From Moorella sp. Hama-1 (GTDB lineage: Bacteria > Bacillota > DSM-521 > Neomoorellales > Neomoorellaceae), in NCBI RefSeq assembly GCF_023734095.1, contig NZ_AP024620.1:926501-990500 (forward strand): 64,000 nucleotides of DNA, written 5' to 3'. The notes under the pieces were generated by a model. It ran no database searches. It saw nothing but the letters and a program-made list of their open reading frames with translations, and was not told where the DNA came from. Shown piece by piece: positions 24,091-32,018 of the stretch. Within the stretch, counting starts at the first letter, position 1. Each line of letters starts with the position of its first letter. A program made the position numbers and the translations under genes.

Positions 24091-24148
24091 TTTAAATAAA
24101 ATAAGGAATGACAGGTAACGGAAAAATAACGGGGAAAGGGGAGAAAGT

Positions 24149-25153
24149 ATGCTTGATATCGTTTTGCTTTTAATCAGCCTGGGAGTCATTCTTCTAGGGG
24201 CGGAGGGCTTTACCAACGGTGTGGAGTGGTTGGGCAAAAAGCTGCACTTAACTGAAGGGGCGGTAGGCAGTATCCTGGCGGCAGTAGGTACGGCCCTGCC
24301 GGAGACCATGATCCCCATTATTGCCATTCTCTTCGGCGGTGGCCACGCCGGCGAGGAGATTGGCATCGGCGCCATCCTGGGGGCGCCCTTTATGCTCAGC
24401 ACCCTGGCTTTTTTTATCACCGGGGTGGCGGTCATCGCCTACCGCAGTCGCCGGCCCAATTACCCGCGTATGAACCTGGATACTGCGACCATGGGCCGGG
24501 ATTTGGGGTTCTTCCTCTGCGTTTATTCAGTGTCCGTCCTGGCCTCCTTCCTGGGAGCCCATATCTGGAAACAACTGGTGGCGGTTGGGTTGGTGATCGC
24601 CTATGCTACCTATGCCTATCTGACGGTTACCCGGGGCAATACCCTGGAAGAGGGGGAGGATTTAAATCCCCTCTACCTGGCCCGCCGGGCGGCTGAACCC
24701 GCTTCTGTCCTGGTTGTCCTGCAGATAATCCTGGCCCTGGGCATGATTGTCAGCGGCGCCCGCCTCTTTGTTACCGGGGTGGAGGACCTGGCGCGGCTCA
24801 TCGGCATCCCGCCCTTTGTTCTGGCGTTGATCATTGCTCCCGTAGCCACCGAATTGCCGGAGAAGTTTAATAGCGTTATCTGGGTCGGCCGGGGCAAGGA
24901 TACCCTGGCCCTGGGTAATATCACCGGGGCCATGGTCTTCCAGAGTTCCATGATCCCGGCCCTGGGCATCACCATGACCAGCTGGGAATTGACCACGGGG
25001 GCTTTAATCAGCGCTGTCCTGGCCATCTTTTCCGCCGGCCTGGTCTTTTTCCAGATCACCCGGCACCGTTACCTGACCCCCTATACCCTGGTGAGCGGTG
25101 GCGTCTTTTACGGCATTTTCGTCATTTTAATCTTTAACGGCGTTATCCGTTAG
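24149..25153 (+). CDS. CaCA-family cation exchanger, Mn-riboswitch controlled
   Basis: A 334-residue integral membrane protein with about ten helices of the Ca2+/cation antiporter superfamily. The two alpha repeats are visible: GAVGSILAAVGTALPETMIP near residue 40 and PPFVLALIIAPVATELPEKFNS in the second half, with the acidic GTALPE and ATELPE signatures that bind the ion. A yybP-ykoY riboswitch lies directly upstream, so the likely job is Mn2+ (or Ca2+) export or exchange under Mn2+ excess. ATG 24149 follows GGGGAGAAAG. A strong terminator ends the unit, so it is monocistronic. Confidence 0.87.
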   Translation: MLDIVLLLISLGVILLGAEGFTNGVEWLGKKLHLTEGAVGSILAAVGTALPETMIPIIAILFGGGHAGEEIGIGAILGAPFMLSTLAFFITGVAVIAYRSRRPNYPRMNLDTATMGRDLGFFLCVYSVSVLASFLGAHIWKQLVAVGLVIAYATYAYLTVTRGNTLEEGEDLNPLYLARRAAEPASVLVVLQIILALGMIVSGARLFVTGVEDLARLIGIPPFVLALIIAPVATELPEKFNSVIWVGRGKDTLALGNITGAMVFQSSMIPALGITMTSWELTTGALISAVLAIFSAGLVFFQITRHRYLTPYTLVSGGVFYGIFVILIFNGVIR

Positions 25154-25164
25154 CCCCCCAGATC

Positions 25165-25199
25165 GGGGCGGTCCCGTTATTCGGGACCGCCCCTTTTTT
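25165..25199 (+). terminator. Rho-independent terminator after the exchanger gene
   Basis: GGGGCGGTCCCG and CGGGACCGCCCC form a 12-base-pair stem followed by six T residues. Confidence 0.92.
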
Positions 25200-25227
25200 G
25201 TGCCTGCCGCCAGCTACCATGTGCGGC

Positions 25228-25392
25228 TCCTCCGAAATGAGATGTGTGAGGTTGGAGGTGAGAGGTGGGATTCTTGTCGAAACTGGCTGCGCCAGTTTCA
25301 GATTAAAGCTTGCTCGCCTCTCATTTCTTCCCTTCGTTGGTGGCGGCCCGCCGCCATGAGGGGCTCTTCCGCAAATAGGCCCTACCAGAAAT
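25228..25392 (-). repeat. Dispersed repeat family R1, inverted copy
   Basis: Full-length R1 in reverse orientation, from TCCTCCGAAATGAGATGT at the left to GAGGGGCTCTTCCGCAAATA at the right, including the perfect GAAACTGGC/GCCAGTTTC hairpin. It lies between the exchanger terminator and the FAD oxidoreductase gene and accounts for most of that spacer. Confidence 0.8.
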
Positions 25393-25475
25393 GATTACTT
25401 TAGCCGGCGGTGGATTAAAATAAGGGTTAAACGCACCGTTAGTATAATAGGAATATACTGGAGTAAACAGGAAGG

Positions 25476-26777
25476 ATGGTGGGCATAGTGCCCCGGGTAG
25501 TAGTCGTAGGGGGCGGTTGGGCGGGCTGCGCTGCCGCCCTGGCTGCCCGCCGGGCCGGGGCGGCAGTAACCCTCCTGGAGCGGACGGATATGCTCCTGGG
25601 GACCGGCCTGGTGGGGGGCATCATGCGTAACAACGGCCGCTTTACGGCGGCTGAGGAAATGCTGGCCCTGGGCGGCGGGGAGCTATTCCGGGTTACCGAT
25701 GCCGCCGCCAGGCACCGGAATATCGATTTTGCCGGCCACCGCCATGCCTGGCTTTACGACGTGACCAGGATCGAGCCCCGGGTGCGCCGGCTCCTGGAGG
25801 AGGCCGGGGTGGAAGTCTACCCCTTGAGCCGGGTCACGGCCGTCCACCTCGATAAAGACAGGATCACCGCCGTCCAGACGGAGGGCGGCCAGACCTGTGC
25901 CGGGGAAGCCTTTGTCGATGCCACCGGTACGGCCGGGCCGCCGGCCAACTGCCGCCGCTATGGCAACGGCTGCGCCATGTGCATCTATCGCTGCCCGGCC
26001 TTTGGCGGCCGGGTGGGCCCGGCCGCCCTGGCCGGGGTGCAGGAGTATGCCGCCCTCCGCCGGGGTGGCGGCCGTGGTGCCCTGAGCGGTTCCTGCAAGC
26101 TCCACAAGGGTTCCCTGGCACCGTGGTTGGTGAGCCGACTGGAGGCCGAGGGAGTAGCCCTGCTTCCTTTGCCTGCGGACCTACCGCCTAAAGGGGATTT
26201 GCTCCAGCGGAAGGCCTGCCAGCAGTACGCCCTGCCGGAGTATGCGGCGAATATCATTCTCCTGGATACCGGCCCGGCCAAACTGATGGCGCCCTTTTTT
26301 CCCCTGGAGGTTTTGCGGCGGATCGGGGGCCTGGAAAAGGCCCGCTTTGAGGACCCCTATGCCGGCGGCCTGGGCAACTCGGTACGCTTCCTGGCCATGG
26401 TACCCCGGGATAATACCCTCAAGGTTGAGGGCCTGGCTAACCTCTTTTGTGCCGGCGAAAGGGCGGGGCCTTTCGTCGGCCATACCGAGGCCATTGTCAC
26501 CGGAACCCTGGCCGGCCATAATGCCGCCCGCCTCCTGGCGGGGATAGAGCCTCTGGTTCTGCCGGCCAACCTGGCCGTAGGCGATATCATCAGCTATACC
26601 CGCCTCCAGGTGGCTGGCGGCGACGGTCTCTACCAGCGTTTTACCTTTTCCGGTGCCGGTTATTTCGCCAGGATGCAGAAGCTGGGGCTCTATACCACCG
26701 ACCGGGAGGCCATCAAACAGCGGGCCGGCGACCTGGCCGGGGTATTTTCCCGCCCCCTCCCGGGCAGGAAAAAGTAG
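25476..26777 (+). CDS. FAD-dependent oxidoreductase with CxxCxxxC motif
   Basis: A 433-residue flavoprotein related to succinate dehydrogenase/GidA-like FAD-dependent oxidoreductases of Firmicutes. The FAD motif is VVVGGGWAGCAAALAARRAG near the N-terminus. A Cys cluster CAMCIYRCPAFGG near residue 166 may bind iron-sulfur, and a late FAD-contacting segment is LFCAGERAGPFVGHTEA. The substrate is not known. The ATG at 25476 touches its putative ribosome site; GTG 25488 with GGAAGG upstream is an alternative. A TATAAT at 25444-25449 may be its -10 box, though the -35 is weak. It is probably monocistronic. Confidence 0.78.
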   Translation: MVGIVPRVVVVGGGWAGCAAALAARRAGAAVTLLERTDMLLGTGLVGGIMRNNGRFTAAEEMLALGGGELFRVTDAAARHRNIDFAGHRHAWLYDVTRIEPRVRRLLEEAGVEVYPLSRVTAVHLDKDRITAVQTEGGQTCAGEAFVDATGTAGPPANCRRYGNGCAMCIYRCPAFGGRVGPAALAGVQEYAALRRGGGRGALSGSCKLHKGSLAPWLVSRLEAEGVALLPLPADLPPKGDLLQRKACQQYALPEYAANIILLDTGPAKLMAPFFPLEVLRRIGGLEKARFEDPYAGGLGNSVRFLAMVPRDNTLKVEGLANLFCAGERAGPFVGHTEAIVTGTLAGHNAARLLAGIEPLVLPANLAVGDIISYTRLQVAGGDGLYQRFTFSGAGYFARMQKLGLYTTDREAIKQRAGDLAGVFSRPLPGRKK

Positions 26778-26822
26778 ACCGGCGCCGAATAATAAGAAAT
26801 GCAGGCTGTGGTAAGGGGCTGG

Positions 26823-26845
26823 GGGTACAGGTTCCGCCTGTACCC
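26823..26845. repeat. Hairpin and R2-like fragment
   Basis: GGGTACAGG and CCTGTACCC pair perfectly around TTCCG. The second half with the following CGTCAACCCC resembles the end of repeat R2 (CCTGTACCCGTCAGCCC). Confidence 0.5.
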
Positions 26846-26859
26846 GTCAACCCCGCAGC

Positions 26860-26886
26860 GGTTGCTGTAAGTTGCAACCATTTTTG
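26860..26886 (+). terminator. Terminator after the FAD oxidoreductase gene
   Basis: GGTTGC pairs with GCAACC around an eight-base loop and is followed by A and five T residues. Confidence 0.7.
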
Positions 26887-26888
26887 CC

Positions 26889-26911
26889 AGAACCCTATTT
26901 TCGGAGGAGCA
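26889..26911 (+). repeat. R1 5'-end fragment supplying a ribosome site
   Basis: AGAACCCTATTTTCGGAGGA matches the first bases of the R1 copy before cheR. Its GGAGGA is the ribosome binding site of the LysE-family gene starting at 26917. Confidence 0.6.
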
Positions 26912-26916
26912 AACCC

Positions 26917-27579
26917 GTGGAACTACTGGCCCTCTTCAGCACCGCCTTTTTGGTAGGCCTCTCCGGCGCCCTGATGCCGGGACCCCTGCTGACGGTAACC
27001 ATAGAAGAGAGTACCCGCCGGGGAGCTGGAGCCGGACCCCTGCTGGTCCTGGGTCATGGCCTGCTGGAACTCTTGCTGGTGGGGCTCCTCCTCTTCGGCC
27101 TGGGCGGGTTTCTCACCCAGCCGGTGGTGGGCCGCCTGGTAGCCTTCCTGGGCGGTCTGGTCCTCCTCTGGATGGGGAGGGAGATGCTTAAAGGAGCCAG
27201 GACAGGGGCCGTGCAGTTGCAGCTGACCGGGGCGGAGACAGCCGCCCTTTTCCCGGCCCGACCGGCCTGGCGAGCGGTGCTGGCCGGCGGAGTCATTAGC
27301 CTGGCCAACCCTTACTGGCTGCTGTGGTGGGCGACCATTGGCGCCGCCTTCCTGGCCCAGGCCGAGGGGCTGGGCGCCGGGGGCGTGACCTCCTTTTTTA
27401 GCGGTCACATCCTTGCTGACCTGGGCTGGTACTCCCTCATCGCCGCCGGAGTGGCCGCCGGCAGGCGCTTTATCAGCCAGCGCCTCTACCAGTATTTAAT
27501 TATGGGCTGCGGTATTTTCCTCTTAATCCTGGGAGCCCTCTTTATCCTGGCTGGTTACCGCGGCCCCCTGAACGTATAA
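26917..27579 (+). CDS. LysE/RhtB-family exporter
   Basis: A 220-residue membrane protein with six predicted helices of the LysE/RhtB amino acid exporter superfamily. The N-terminal signature is FLVGLSGALMPGPLLTVTI (the family GPxxxxxxxx motif), and the second half has LANPYWLLWWATIGAAFL, the matching NPK/NPY-type motif. The transported compound cannot be deduced. GTG 26917 is chosen because GGAGGAGCAAACCC precedes it and it starts just before the first helix; the frame is open further upstream to 26872 but without a family match. Confidence 0.82.
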   Translation: MELLALFSTAFLVGLSGALMPGPLLTVTIEESTRRGAGAGPLLVLGHGLLELLLVGLLLFGLGGFLTQPVVGRLVAFLGGLVLLWMGREMLKGARTGAVQLQLTGAETAALFPARPAWRAVLAGGVISLANPYWLLWWATIGAAFLAQAEGLGAGGVTSFFSGHILADLGWYSLIAAGVAAGRRFISQRLYQYLIMGCGIFLLILGALFILAGYRGPLNV

Positions 27580-27719
27580 TTGTGAGCTCCGGAGACGACC
27601 TTTTCTACCTGGGCTGATCCGGGGGTAAAAGGTACGGGCCGGTGCCTGATGAAGAGAGACCGCCGGAAGGTTGGCTACTGCCCGGCCCCGGGGTATCTTG
27701 AAGATGGGAGGGATTCATT

Positions 27720-28082
27720 GTGGAAGTCTACGACTGCGCCCACCAGCTGGCGCGAGAACTGGCCCGGAGTTCCGAGTATAATGACCTGCGCCTCGCCCGG
27801 GCCAAATTGGAGAGCAACCCGGCCAATGTGGACATGCTCCGGGATTTTCGCCGCCGCCAGCTGGCCCTGGAGGTAGCCGCTTTAAACGGTAAGGAGCCCG
27901 GGGAGGGGGAGAAGCGGGCCCTGGAGGAGAGCTACCGGATTATTAGCCTGAACCCGGCCATCACCGCCTACCTGGAGGCGGAGCAGAGGATGGCACGGCT
28001 GCTGGCCGATATCCAAAAAATACTTATCGAGGCCCTGCCGGAATGGGAACAGGATCTCAAGGACGAGATTGACAAGGAATAA
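27720..28082 (+). CDS. YlbF/YmcA-family protein
   Basis: A 120-residue helical protein of the YlbF/YmcA (Com_YlbF) family, seen in [20 protein letters not shown], in [20 protein letters not shown] and in [21 protein letters not shown]. In Bacillus, YlbF works with YmcA and YaaT to affect RNase Y activity and development. A paralogue with a cysteine cluster is not visible here. The GTG start follows GGGAGGGATTCATT. It sits just upstream of perR with 55 bases between. Confidence 0.8.
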   Translation: MEVYDCAHQLARELARSSEYNDLRLARAKLESNPANVDMLRDFRRRQLALEVAALNGKEPGEGEKRALEESYRIISLNPAITAYLEAEQRMARLLADIQKILIEALPEWEQDLKDEIDKE

Positions 28083-28085
28083 GTC

Positions 28086-28114
28086 TTGACGTATAATGTT
28101 ACTAGTAATAATCG
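28086..28114 (+). promoter_or_regulatory. perR promoter with internal palindrome
   Basis: TTGACG (28086-28091), 17 bases, TAATCG (28109-28114). The spacer contains the palindrome TTACTAGTAA (28099-28108), a likely operator for autoregulation, related to but not identical with the PerR box TTATAATNATTATAA. Confidence 0.55.
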
Positions 28115-28137
28115 TTACCAATAAGTGGTGAGAGCTA

Positions 28138-28542
28138 ATGGAACCCACGGTAGGCAAGCGCATGACCAAACAGAAGAAGATTATCCTGGATATTCTCCGC
28201 CATACGGATACCCACCCTACAGCCGATTGGGTTTACGCCCAGGCGCGCAAGGTTTTACCCGATATCAGCCTGGGGACCGTTTACCGGAACCTGGGGGTTT
28301 TAAAAGAAGCCGGCGAGATAATGGAGCTCAACTATGGCAGCACCTACAGCCGTTACGACGGCAACCCGGAGAATCACTATCACTGCGTCTGCCTGAACTG
28401 CGGTCGTATCATCGACCTGCCCATGCCGTTGCACCATGAACTAGAGAAGGAAGCGGCAACCAGCGGCTGCAGTAAAATCCTTTATCACCGGCTGGAGTTC
28501 TATGGCGTTTGTTCCGAATGCCAGGAGAAAAAACAACACTAG
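28138..28542 (+). CDS. perR: PerR-type peroxide sensor, Fur family
   Basis: A 134-residue Fur-family repressor. The winged-helix part contains HPTADWVY and ISLGTVYRNLGVLKEAGEI. The regulatory metal site is PerR-like: His in HPTA, Asp in SRYDGN, both His in NHYHC, and Asp in IIDLP, which correspond to B. subtilis PerR H37, D85, H91/H93 and D104. Structural zinc ligands are CLNC and CSEC. The two Asp ligands favour PerR over Fur, though this is residue-level inference. The adjacent palindrome-bearing promoter fits autoregulation. A terminator ends the gene. Confidence 0.85.
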   Translation: MEPTVGKRMTKQKKIILDILRHTDTHPTADWVYAQARKVLPDISLGTVYRNLGVLKEAGEIMELNYGSTYSRYDGNPENHYHCVCLNCGRIIDLPMPLHHELEKEAATSGCSKILYHRLEFYGVCSECQEKKQH

Positions 28543-28570
28543 GCCAGGCAAGAAACCTGGCTTTTTGTTT
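28543..28570 (+). terminator. Rho-independent terminator after perR
   Basis: GCCAGG and CCTGGC pair around CAAGAAA and are followed by TTTTTGTTT, starting right at the stop codon. Confidence 0.85.
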
Positions 28571-28632
28571 ATATTAACGTGGGAAGACCGGTCAATGGGC
28601 ATCTACTGGGGGGAATATTTCCGGGGTGTATT

Positions 28633-28659
28633 TAAAGGATTACGGGTTTTAACCGAGAA
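28633..28659 (+). promoter_or_regulatory. FliA (sigma-28)-type promoter before fapA
   Basis: TAAAGGAT, an 11-base spacer, then ACCGAGAA, against the consensus TAAAGTTT-N11-GCCGATAA. Six of eight match in each half with the right spacing. Confidence 0.55.
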
Positions 28660-28699
28660 TTAAAATTAAAGAGAAATCAGCTTCCGGGGGTGAAGGAGA

Positions 28700-30871
28700 G
28701 TGGCGGCTGAAGAGGTCAGGACCGAGGGTAGGACAGTGGCTGAAGCAATCCGCCAGGCGGCGGCCATCCTGGAGGTGCTGCCAGAGGACCTGGAGGTGGA
28801 AGTGGTTCAGCATGAAAGTAACGGTTTTCTAGGGATCGGCCGCCGGCCGGCAGTGATTATCGCTCGTAGGGCCGGGGAACCGGCGGCCGGCGGGGAAGGA
28901 GCCTCCCTATCCCCGGAAGAGGATGCCGCCGCTCCCCGGATAATGCTAGAGGTCGGTGGGGAGGAAACCCTCGCTTCCCCGGCGGCCGGGGTAGAAAGGA
29001 CGCCGGGCACGGTGGCTGAACCAGGGGCGGATAATAGCCCGGTGATAACCACCGTGGCGGACGCCGGTGCCGGCGCGGGGATGACCCTGGCGGCAGCAGG
29101 GGAGGATGTCGACCGGCCCGGGTATGCCTGGGTGGAAGGCGGCCGGGTACAGGTAGGGGGTGGCGAGCCCCCGGCCACGATTATTGCCGGGGACCAGTTT
29201 GACCTGTATGTCAACGGACAGCAGGTGGCCGGCGAGGCTACGGTTCGCTCCGGGGATAAGGTGGAAGTACGGCCCCGGGTGGAGACGGAAAAGGCTCAGT
29301 GGAAATTAACCATCAGCGGCGACGGCCTGGCGGCCCGGCTGGTACTGAAGCCCGGCTTCCAAAAAACCTGGCGGTTAAAGGACCAGTTTCCGGCAGCGCG
29401 CCTGCAGCTGGAAGGAGAAGGAGTGGCCCGGGCCCTGCCGGCCCTGACCCGGGAGGAACTCCTGGCCGAGTTGCAGCGCCAGCAAGTTGTTTTTGGTATT
29501 GATGAGGAGGCTATCCGCCAGGCATTAACCGCCACTGAGGCCAGGGAGATAATTGTCGCCCGGGGCCGGCCGCCCCAGCCCGGCGAGGACGGCCGGGTGG
29601 AGTGTCTTTTCCCTACTGCCGGCGCCAACCGCGTGGAGGTAGGTGAAGAAGAGCGGGTGGATTACCGGGAGATGGTGGTCCGGGCCTCGGCTGCTACCGG
29701 CGATCTCCTGGCGGTCAAGGTGCCGCCCCGGCCGGGTAAGCCGGGTCAGACGGTCACGGGCAAGGTGATCACCCCGCCGGAGCCCCGGGATGTGGAATTG
29801 GTGGCCGGCAAGGGCACGGAAGTTATCGACGGCCAGCGTTGTGTGGCCCGGGAGGAAGGGCAACCCCAGTTACACCAGCGGCGCGGCCAGGTAGTGATTG
29901 ATATTATTCCCGTCCTTCTCCACCGGGGGGATGTGGACCTGGCTTCGGGCAACCTTAAATTCAAGGGCGGCATCAATATTACCGGTAACGTTACGGAGAC
30001 CATGCAGGTCGCGGCCAGCCAGGATGTAGAGATTAGCGGTGATGTTACCCAGGCTACGGTCAAGGCCGGCGGTTCAATTATTATCCGCCGTAACTGTATT
30101 GGCTCGACCCTGGTGGCAGGTGGGGTGCATGGCGTCTACCAGAGCGTGGAACCCCTACTGGCGGACCTGGCCCAGCAGTTGCCCCTGCTTCAGACAGCCC
30201 TCCAGCAATTAGAGCGAGGGGCCAGCAGGCAGCGCCAGCCGGGGCGCCAGTTCAATACCGGCTACCTGGTTAACATCCTGGTAGAAAACAAATTTAAAAA
30301 AATACCAGCCCAGGCCTGTAAATTGGAGCAACTGACAAAGGGCGTCCAGGGGGGGCCCCAGGAACAAAGGCTGGTCCAGCTGGCCCAGGAACTGGTCCGC
30401 GCCTTCCGCAATCCGGCAGCCATGCAGGGCCTGGGCTCGGCTAACCTGGAACGGTTGATAACCGGTGTTCGGGAAATGGCGGCCTATTGCCGGGAAATAC
30501 CCCAGGACGGCGGCCACATCACCCTGAATTATGCCCTGAACAGCAAACTGCAGGCCAGCGGTCAGGTCAAGGTCACCGGCCGGGGCTGTTTTAATACCGA
30601 AATTATTGCCGGGGGCAAGGTGGAGATCCATGGGGTCTTCCGGGGCGGCAGCATCTATGCCAGTGATGACGTCTTTGCCCAGGAAGTGGGTTCCAGTGGC
30701 GGCGCCAGGACCCTGATCCGGGTGGCTGAGGGTAAAACTATTAAAGCCGGCAAGATCTGGACAAACTGCACCCTGCAGGTAGGAAAACGCATCCGCCAGA
30801 TTGACAAAGAAGAGAGCCTCCTGATGGCTTATTTAAATCACGAGGGCGATCTGGTCCTGGGCACTTTTTAA
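28700..30871 (+). CDS. fapA: FapA (DUF342) with N-terminal Jag domain
   Basis: A 723-residue protein of the FapA/DUF342 family, linked to polymer assembly and motility. Residues 1-53 form a Jag-N domain (VAEAIRQAAAILEVLPEDLEVEVV ... GFLGIGRRPA). A Pro/Ala/Gly linker follows, then the FapA region with the beta-helical repeats visible as FKGGINITGNVTETMQV, VEISGDVTQATVKAGGSI and GKVEIHGVFRGGSIYASDDV. A coiled-coil segment lies between the repeat blocks (LLADLAQQLPLLQTALQQLE). A FliA-type promoter precedes it, consistent with the flagellar regulon. GTG 28700 is the most likely start, although AAGGAG lies very close to it. Confidence 0.82.
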   Translation: MAAEEVRTEGRTVAEAIRQAAAILEVLPEDLEVEVVQHESNGFLGIGRRPAVIIARRAGEPAAGGEGASLSPEEDAAAPRIMLEVGGEETLASPAAGVERTPGTVAEPGADNSPVITTVADAGAGAGMTLAAAGEDVDRPGYAWVEGGRVQVGGGEPPATIIAGDQFDLYVNGQQVAGEATVRSGDKVEVRPRVETEKAQWKLTISGDGLAARLVLKPGFQKTWRLKDQFPAARLQLEGEGVARALPALTREELLAELQRQQVVFGIDEEAIRQALTATEAREIIVARGRPPQPGEDGRVECLFPTAGANRVEVGEEERVDYREMVVRASAATGDLLAVKVPPRPGKPGQTVTGKVITPPEPRDVELVAGKGTEVIDGQRCVAREEGQPQLHQRRGQVVIDIIPVLLHRGDVDLASGNLKFKGGINITGNVTETMQVAASQDVEISGDVTQATVKAGGSIIIRRNCIGSTLVAGGVHGVYQSVEPLLADLAQQLPLLQTALQQLERGASRQRQPGRQFNTGYLVNILVENKFKKIPAQACKLEQLTKGVQGGPQEQRLVQLAQELVRAFRNPAAMQGLGSANLERLITGVREMAAYCREIPQDGGHITLNYALNSKLQASGQVKVTGRGCFNTEIIAGGKVEIHGVFRGGSIYASDDVFAQEVGSSGGARTLIRVAEGKTIKAGKIWTNCTLQVGKRIRQIDKEESLLMAYLNHEGDLVLGTF

Positions 30872-30894
30872 GGATAGGGAGATGGTGCTGGCTA

Positions 30895-31572
30895 ATGGCC
30901 GACAGCTGGGAGTTTCTAAGGCAGGTACCGGTCTTTGCCGGGTTAAACCCGGAGGAGCTGCAGCATATTGCCTCCCTGGCCCTCCGGCGGCGTTACCGCA
31001 AGAATATGTATATCTTTATGGAAGGCGAGCCCGGGGATGCCATCTATTTTGTCACCAGGGGCGCCATCAAGCTTTTCCAGGTCCTGGAGGACGGCCGGGA
31101 AAAGATCCTCCACTTCGTCCGGGAAGGGGAGATCTTTGCCGAGGTGTTACTGTTTGAGGGCGGCCTCTATCCGGCCACGGCCCAGACCCTGGAAGATACA
31201 GAAGTCGGCATTATCCGTAATGCCGATATGGAAGAGCTCTTGAGCCGGCACGGTGAAATGGCAGTCAAGATTATCAAGGTCATGAGCCGCCGCCTGCGCC
31301 AGGCCCAGAACCACATTCGCGACCTGGCCTTGAAGGGGGCTTACGGCCGCCTGGCCAGCAGCCTGCTACAACTAGCCCGGCAGTATGGCAAACCCCGGGA
31401 GGACGGGGTGACCATTGACCTCAACCTGAGCCAGCAGGAACTGGCCAGCCTCATCGGCACTTCCCGGGAGACGGTGGCCCGGATCTTGAGTGACTTCAAA
31501 CGCCTGGGTACGGTTGAGGTCGAGCGCCAGCGGATTACCATTATAGAACCGGAAAAGCTGCGCGAATGGTAG
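30895..31572 (+). CDS. Crp/Fnr-family transcription regulator
   Basis: A 225-residue regulator with a cyclic-nucleotide-binding-like barrel (KNMYIFMEGEPGDAIYFVTRGAIKLF) and a C-terminal HTH_Crp domain (LSQQELASLIGTSRETVARILSDFK). The N-terminal cysteines needed for an Fnr iron-sulfur cluster are absent, so it is not an oxygen-sensing Fnr. Ligand and target genes are unknown. It begins 23 bases after fapA, and an imperfect GGGAG site lies upstream. It may be co-transcribed with fapA. No terminator is clear after it. Confidence 0.85.
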   Translation: MADSWEFLRQVPVFAGLNPEELQHIASLALRRRYRKNMYIFMEGEPGDAIYFVTRGAIKLFQVLEDGREKILHFVREGEIFAEVLLFEGGLYPATAQTLEDTEVGIIRNADMEELLSRHGEMAVKIIKVMSRRLRQAQNHIRDLALKGAYGRLASSLLQLARQYGKPREDGVTIDLNLSQQELASLIGTSRETVARILSDFKRLGTVEVERQRITIIEPEKLREW

Positions 31573-31703
31573 GTACTTGAGCATCGCTGGAAGCATAGAG
31601 GTGTTGGCCTGGCTGCCGCCGGTCGGTGAAAGGGTCAGCAGCACCGCCGGAGAAGCATTTCGCGCCTCCTGCCGGGCCAAAACAGCTATTCAGCCCCCAG
31701 CCC

Positions 31704-31731
31704 TTGCGTAAAAACAGGCAGGTATTATAAT
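31704..31731 (+). promoter_or_regulatory. Sigma-A-type promoter for the small ORF/MoxR unit
   Basis: TTGCGT (31704-31709), 16 bases, perfect TATAAT (31726-31731), about 60 bases before the small ORF. Confidence 0.6.
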
Positions 31732-31789
31732 AAGTAGTACAGCACAACAGTGACTGCAAGGGTAAGCCTGGTTAAAGGAGGGCGGGAAG

Positions 31790-31918
31790 ATGCTTGATAA
31801 GCCCCAGATACCCAACAGTAAGTCGGAGCCGGGTGTGGAGTGGCTGGAACGCCTGCAATGGCTGGGCATCAGGGTGGAGGAGCCCGGAAAAAAAGGCCAG
31901 GATCAAGCCGCCATGTGA
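31790..31918 (+). CDS. 42-residue hypothetical peptide
   Basis: A short ORF with ATG at 31790, preceded by a strong AAAGGAGGGCGGG ribosome site. The peptide begins MLDKPQIPNSKSEPGVEWLE and is soluble and charged, with a tryptophan-containing LERLQWLGIRV segment. It has its own promoter upstream and a large hairpin directly after the stop. No family is recognised. It could be a genuine small protein or a leader peptide for the MoxR gene. Confidence 0.55.
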   Translation: MLDKPQIPNSKSEPGVEWLERLQWLGIRVEEPGKKGQDQAAM

Positions 31919-31930
31919 TGGAGATAATAG

Positions 31931-31986
31931 AAAACCCTGCGGTGACCCTTTATAATAGGGTCAGGAAAAGCCGCAGGGTTTTCCTT
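31931..31986 (+). terminator. Large two-part hairpin, terminator or attenuator
   Basis: AAAACCCTGCGG (31931-31942) pairs with CCGCAGGGTTTT (31971-31982), and the inner TGACCCT with AGGGTCA. The 3' arm ends in TTTTCCTT. It separates the small ORF from the MoxR gene and would limit read-through. Confidence 0.7.
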
Positions 31987-32018
31987 ATGTTTCATCTCAT
32001 TTTGAAGGAGTGGTCCTA

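Noticed and set aside
8906-25392. CRISPR array
   Set aside because: The repeats are single, widely spaced, in both orientations and contain no regular spacers.
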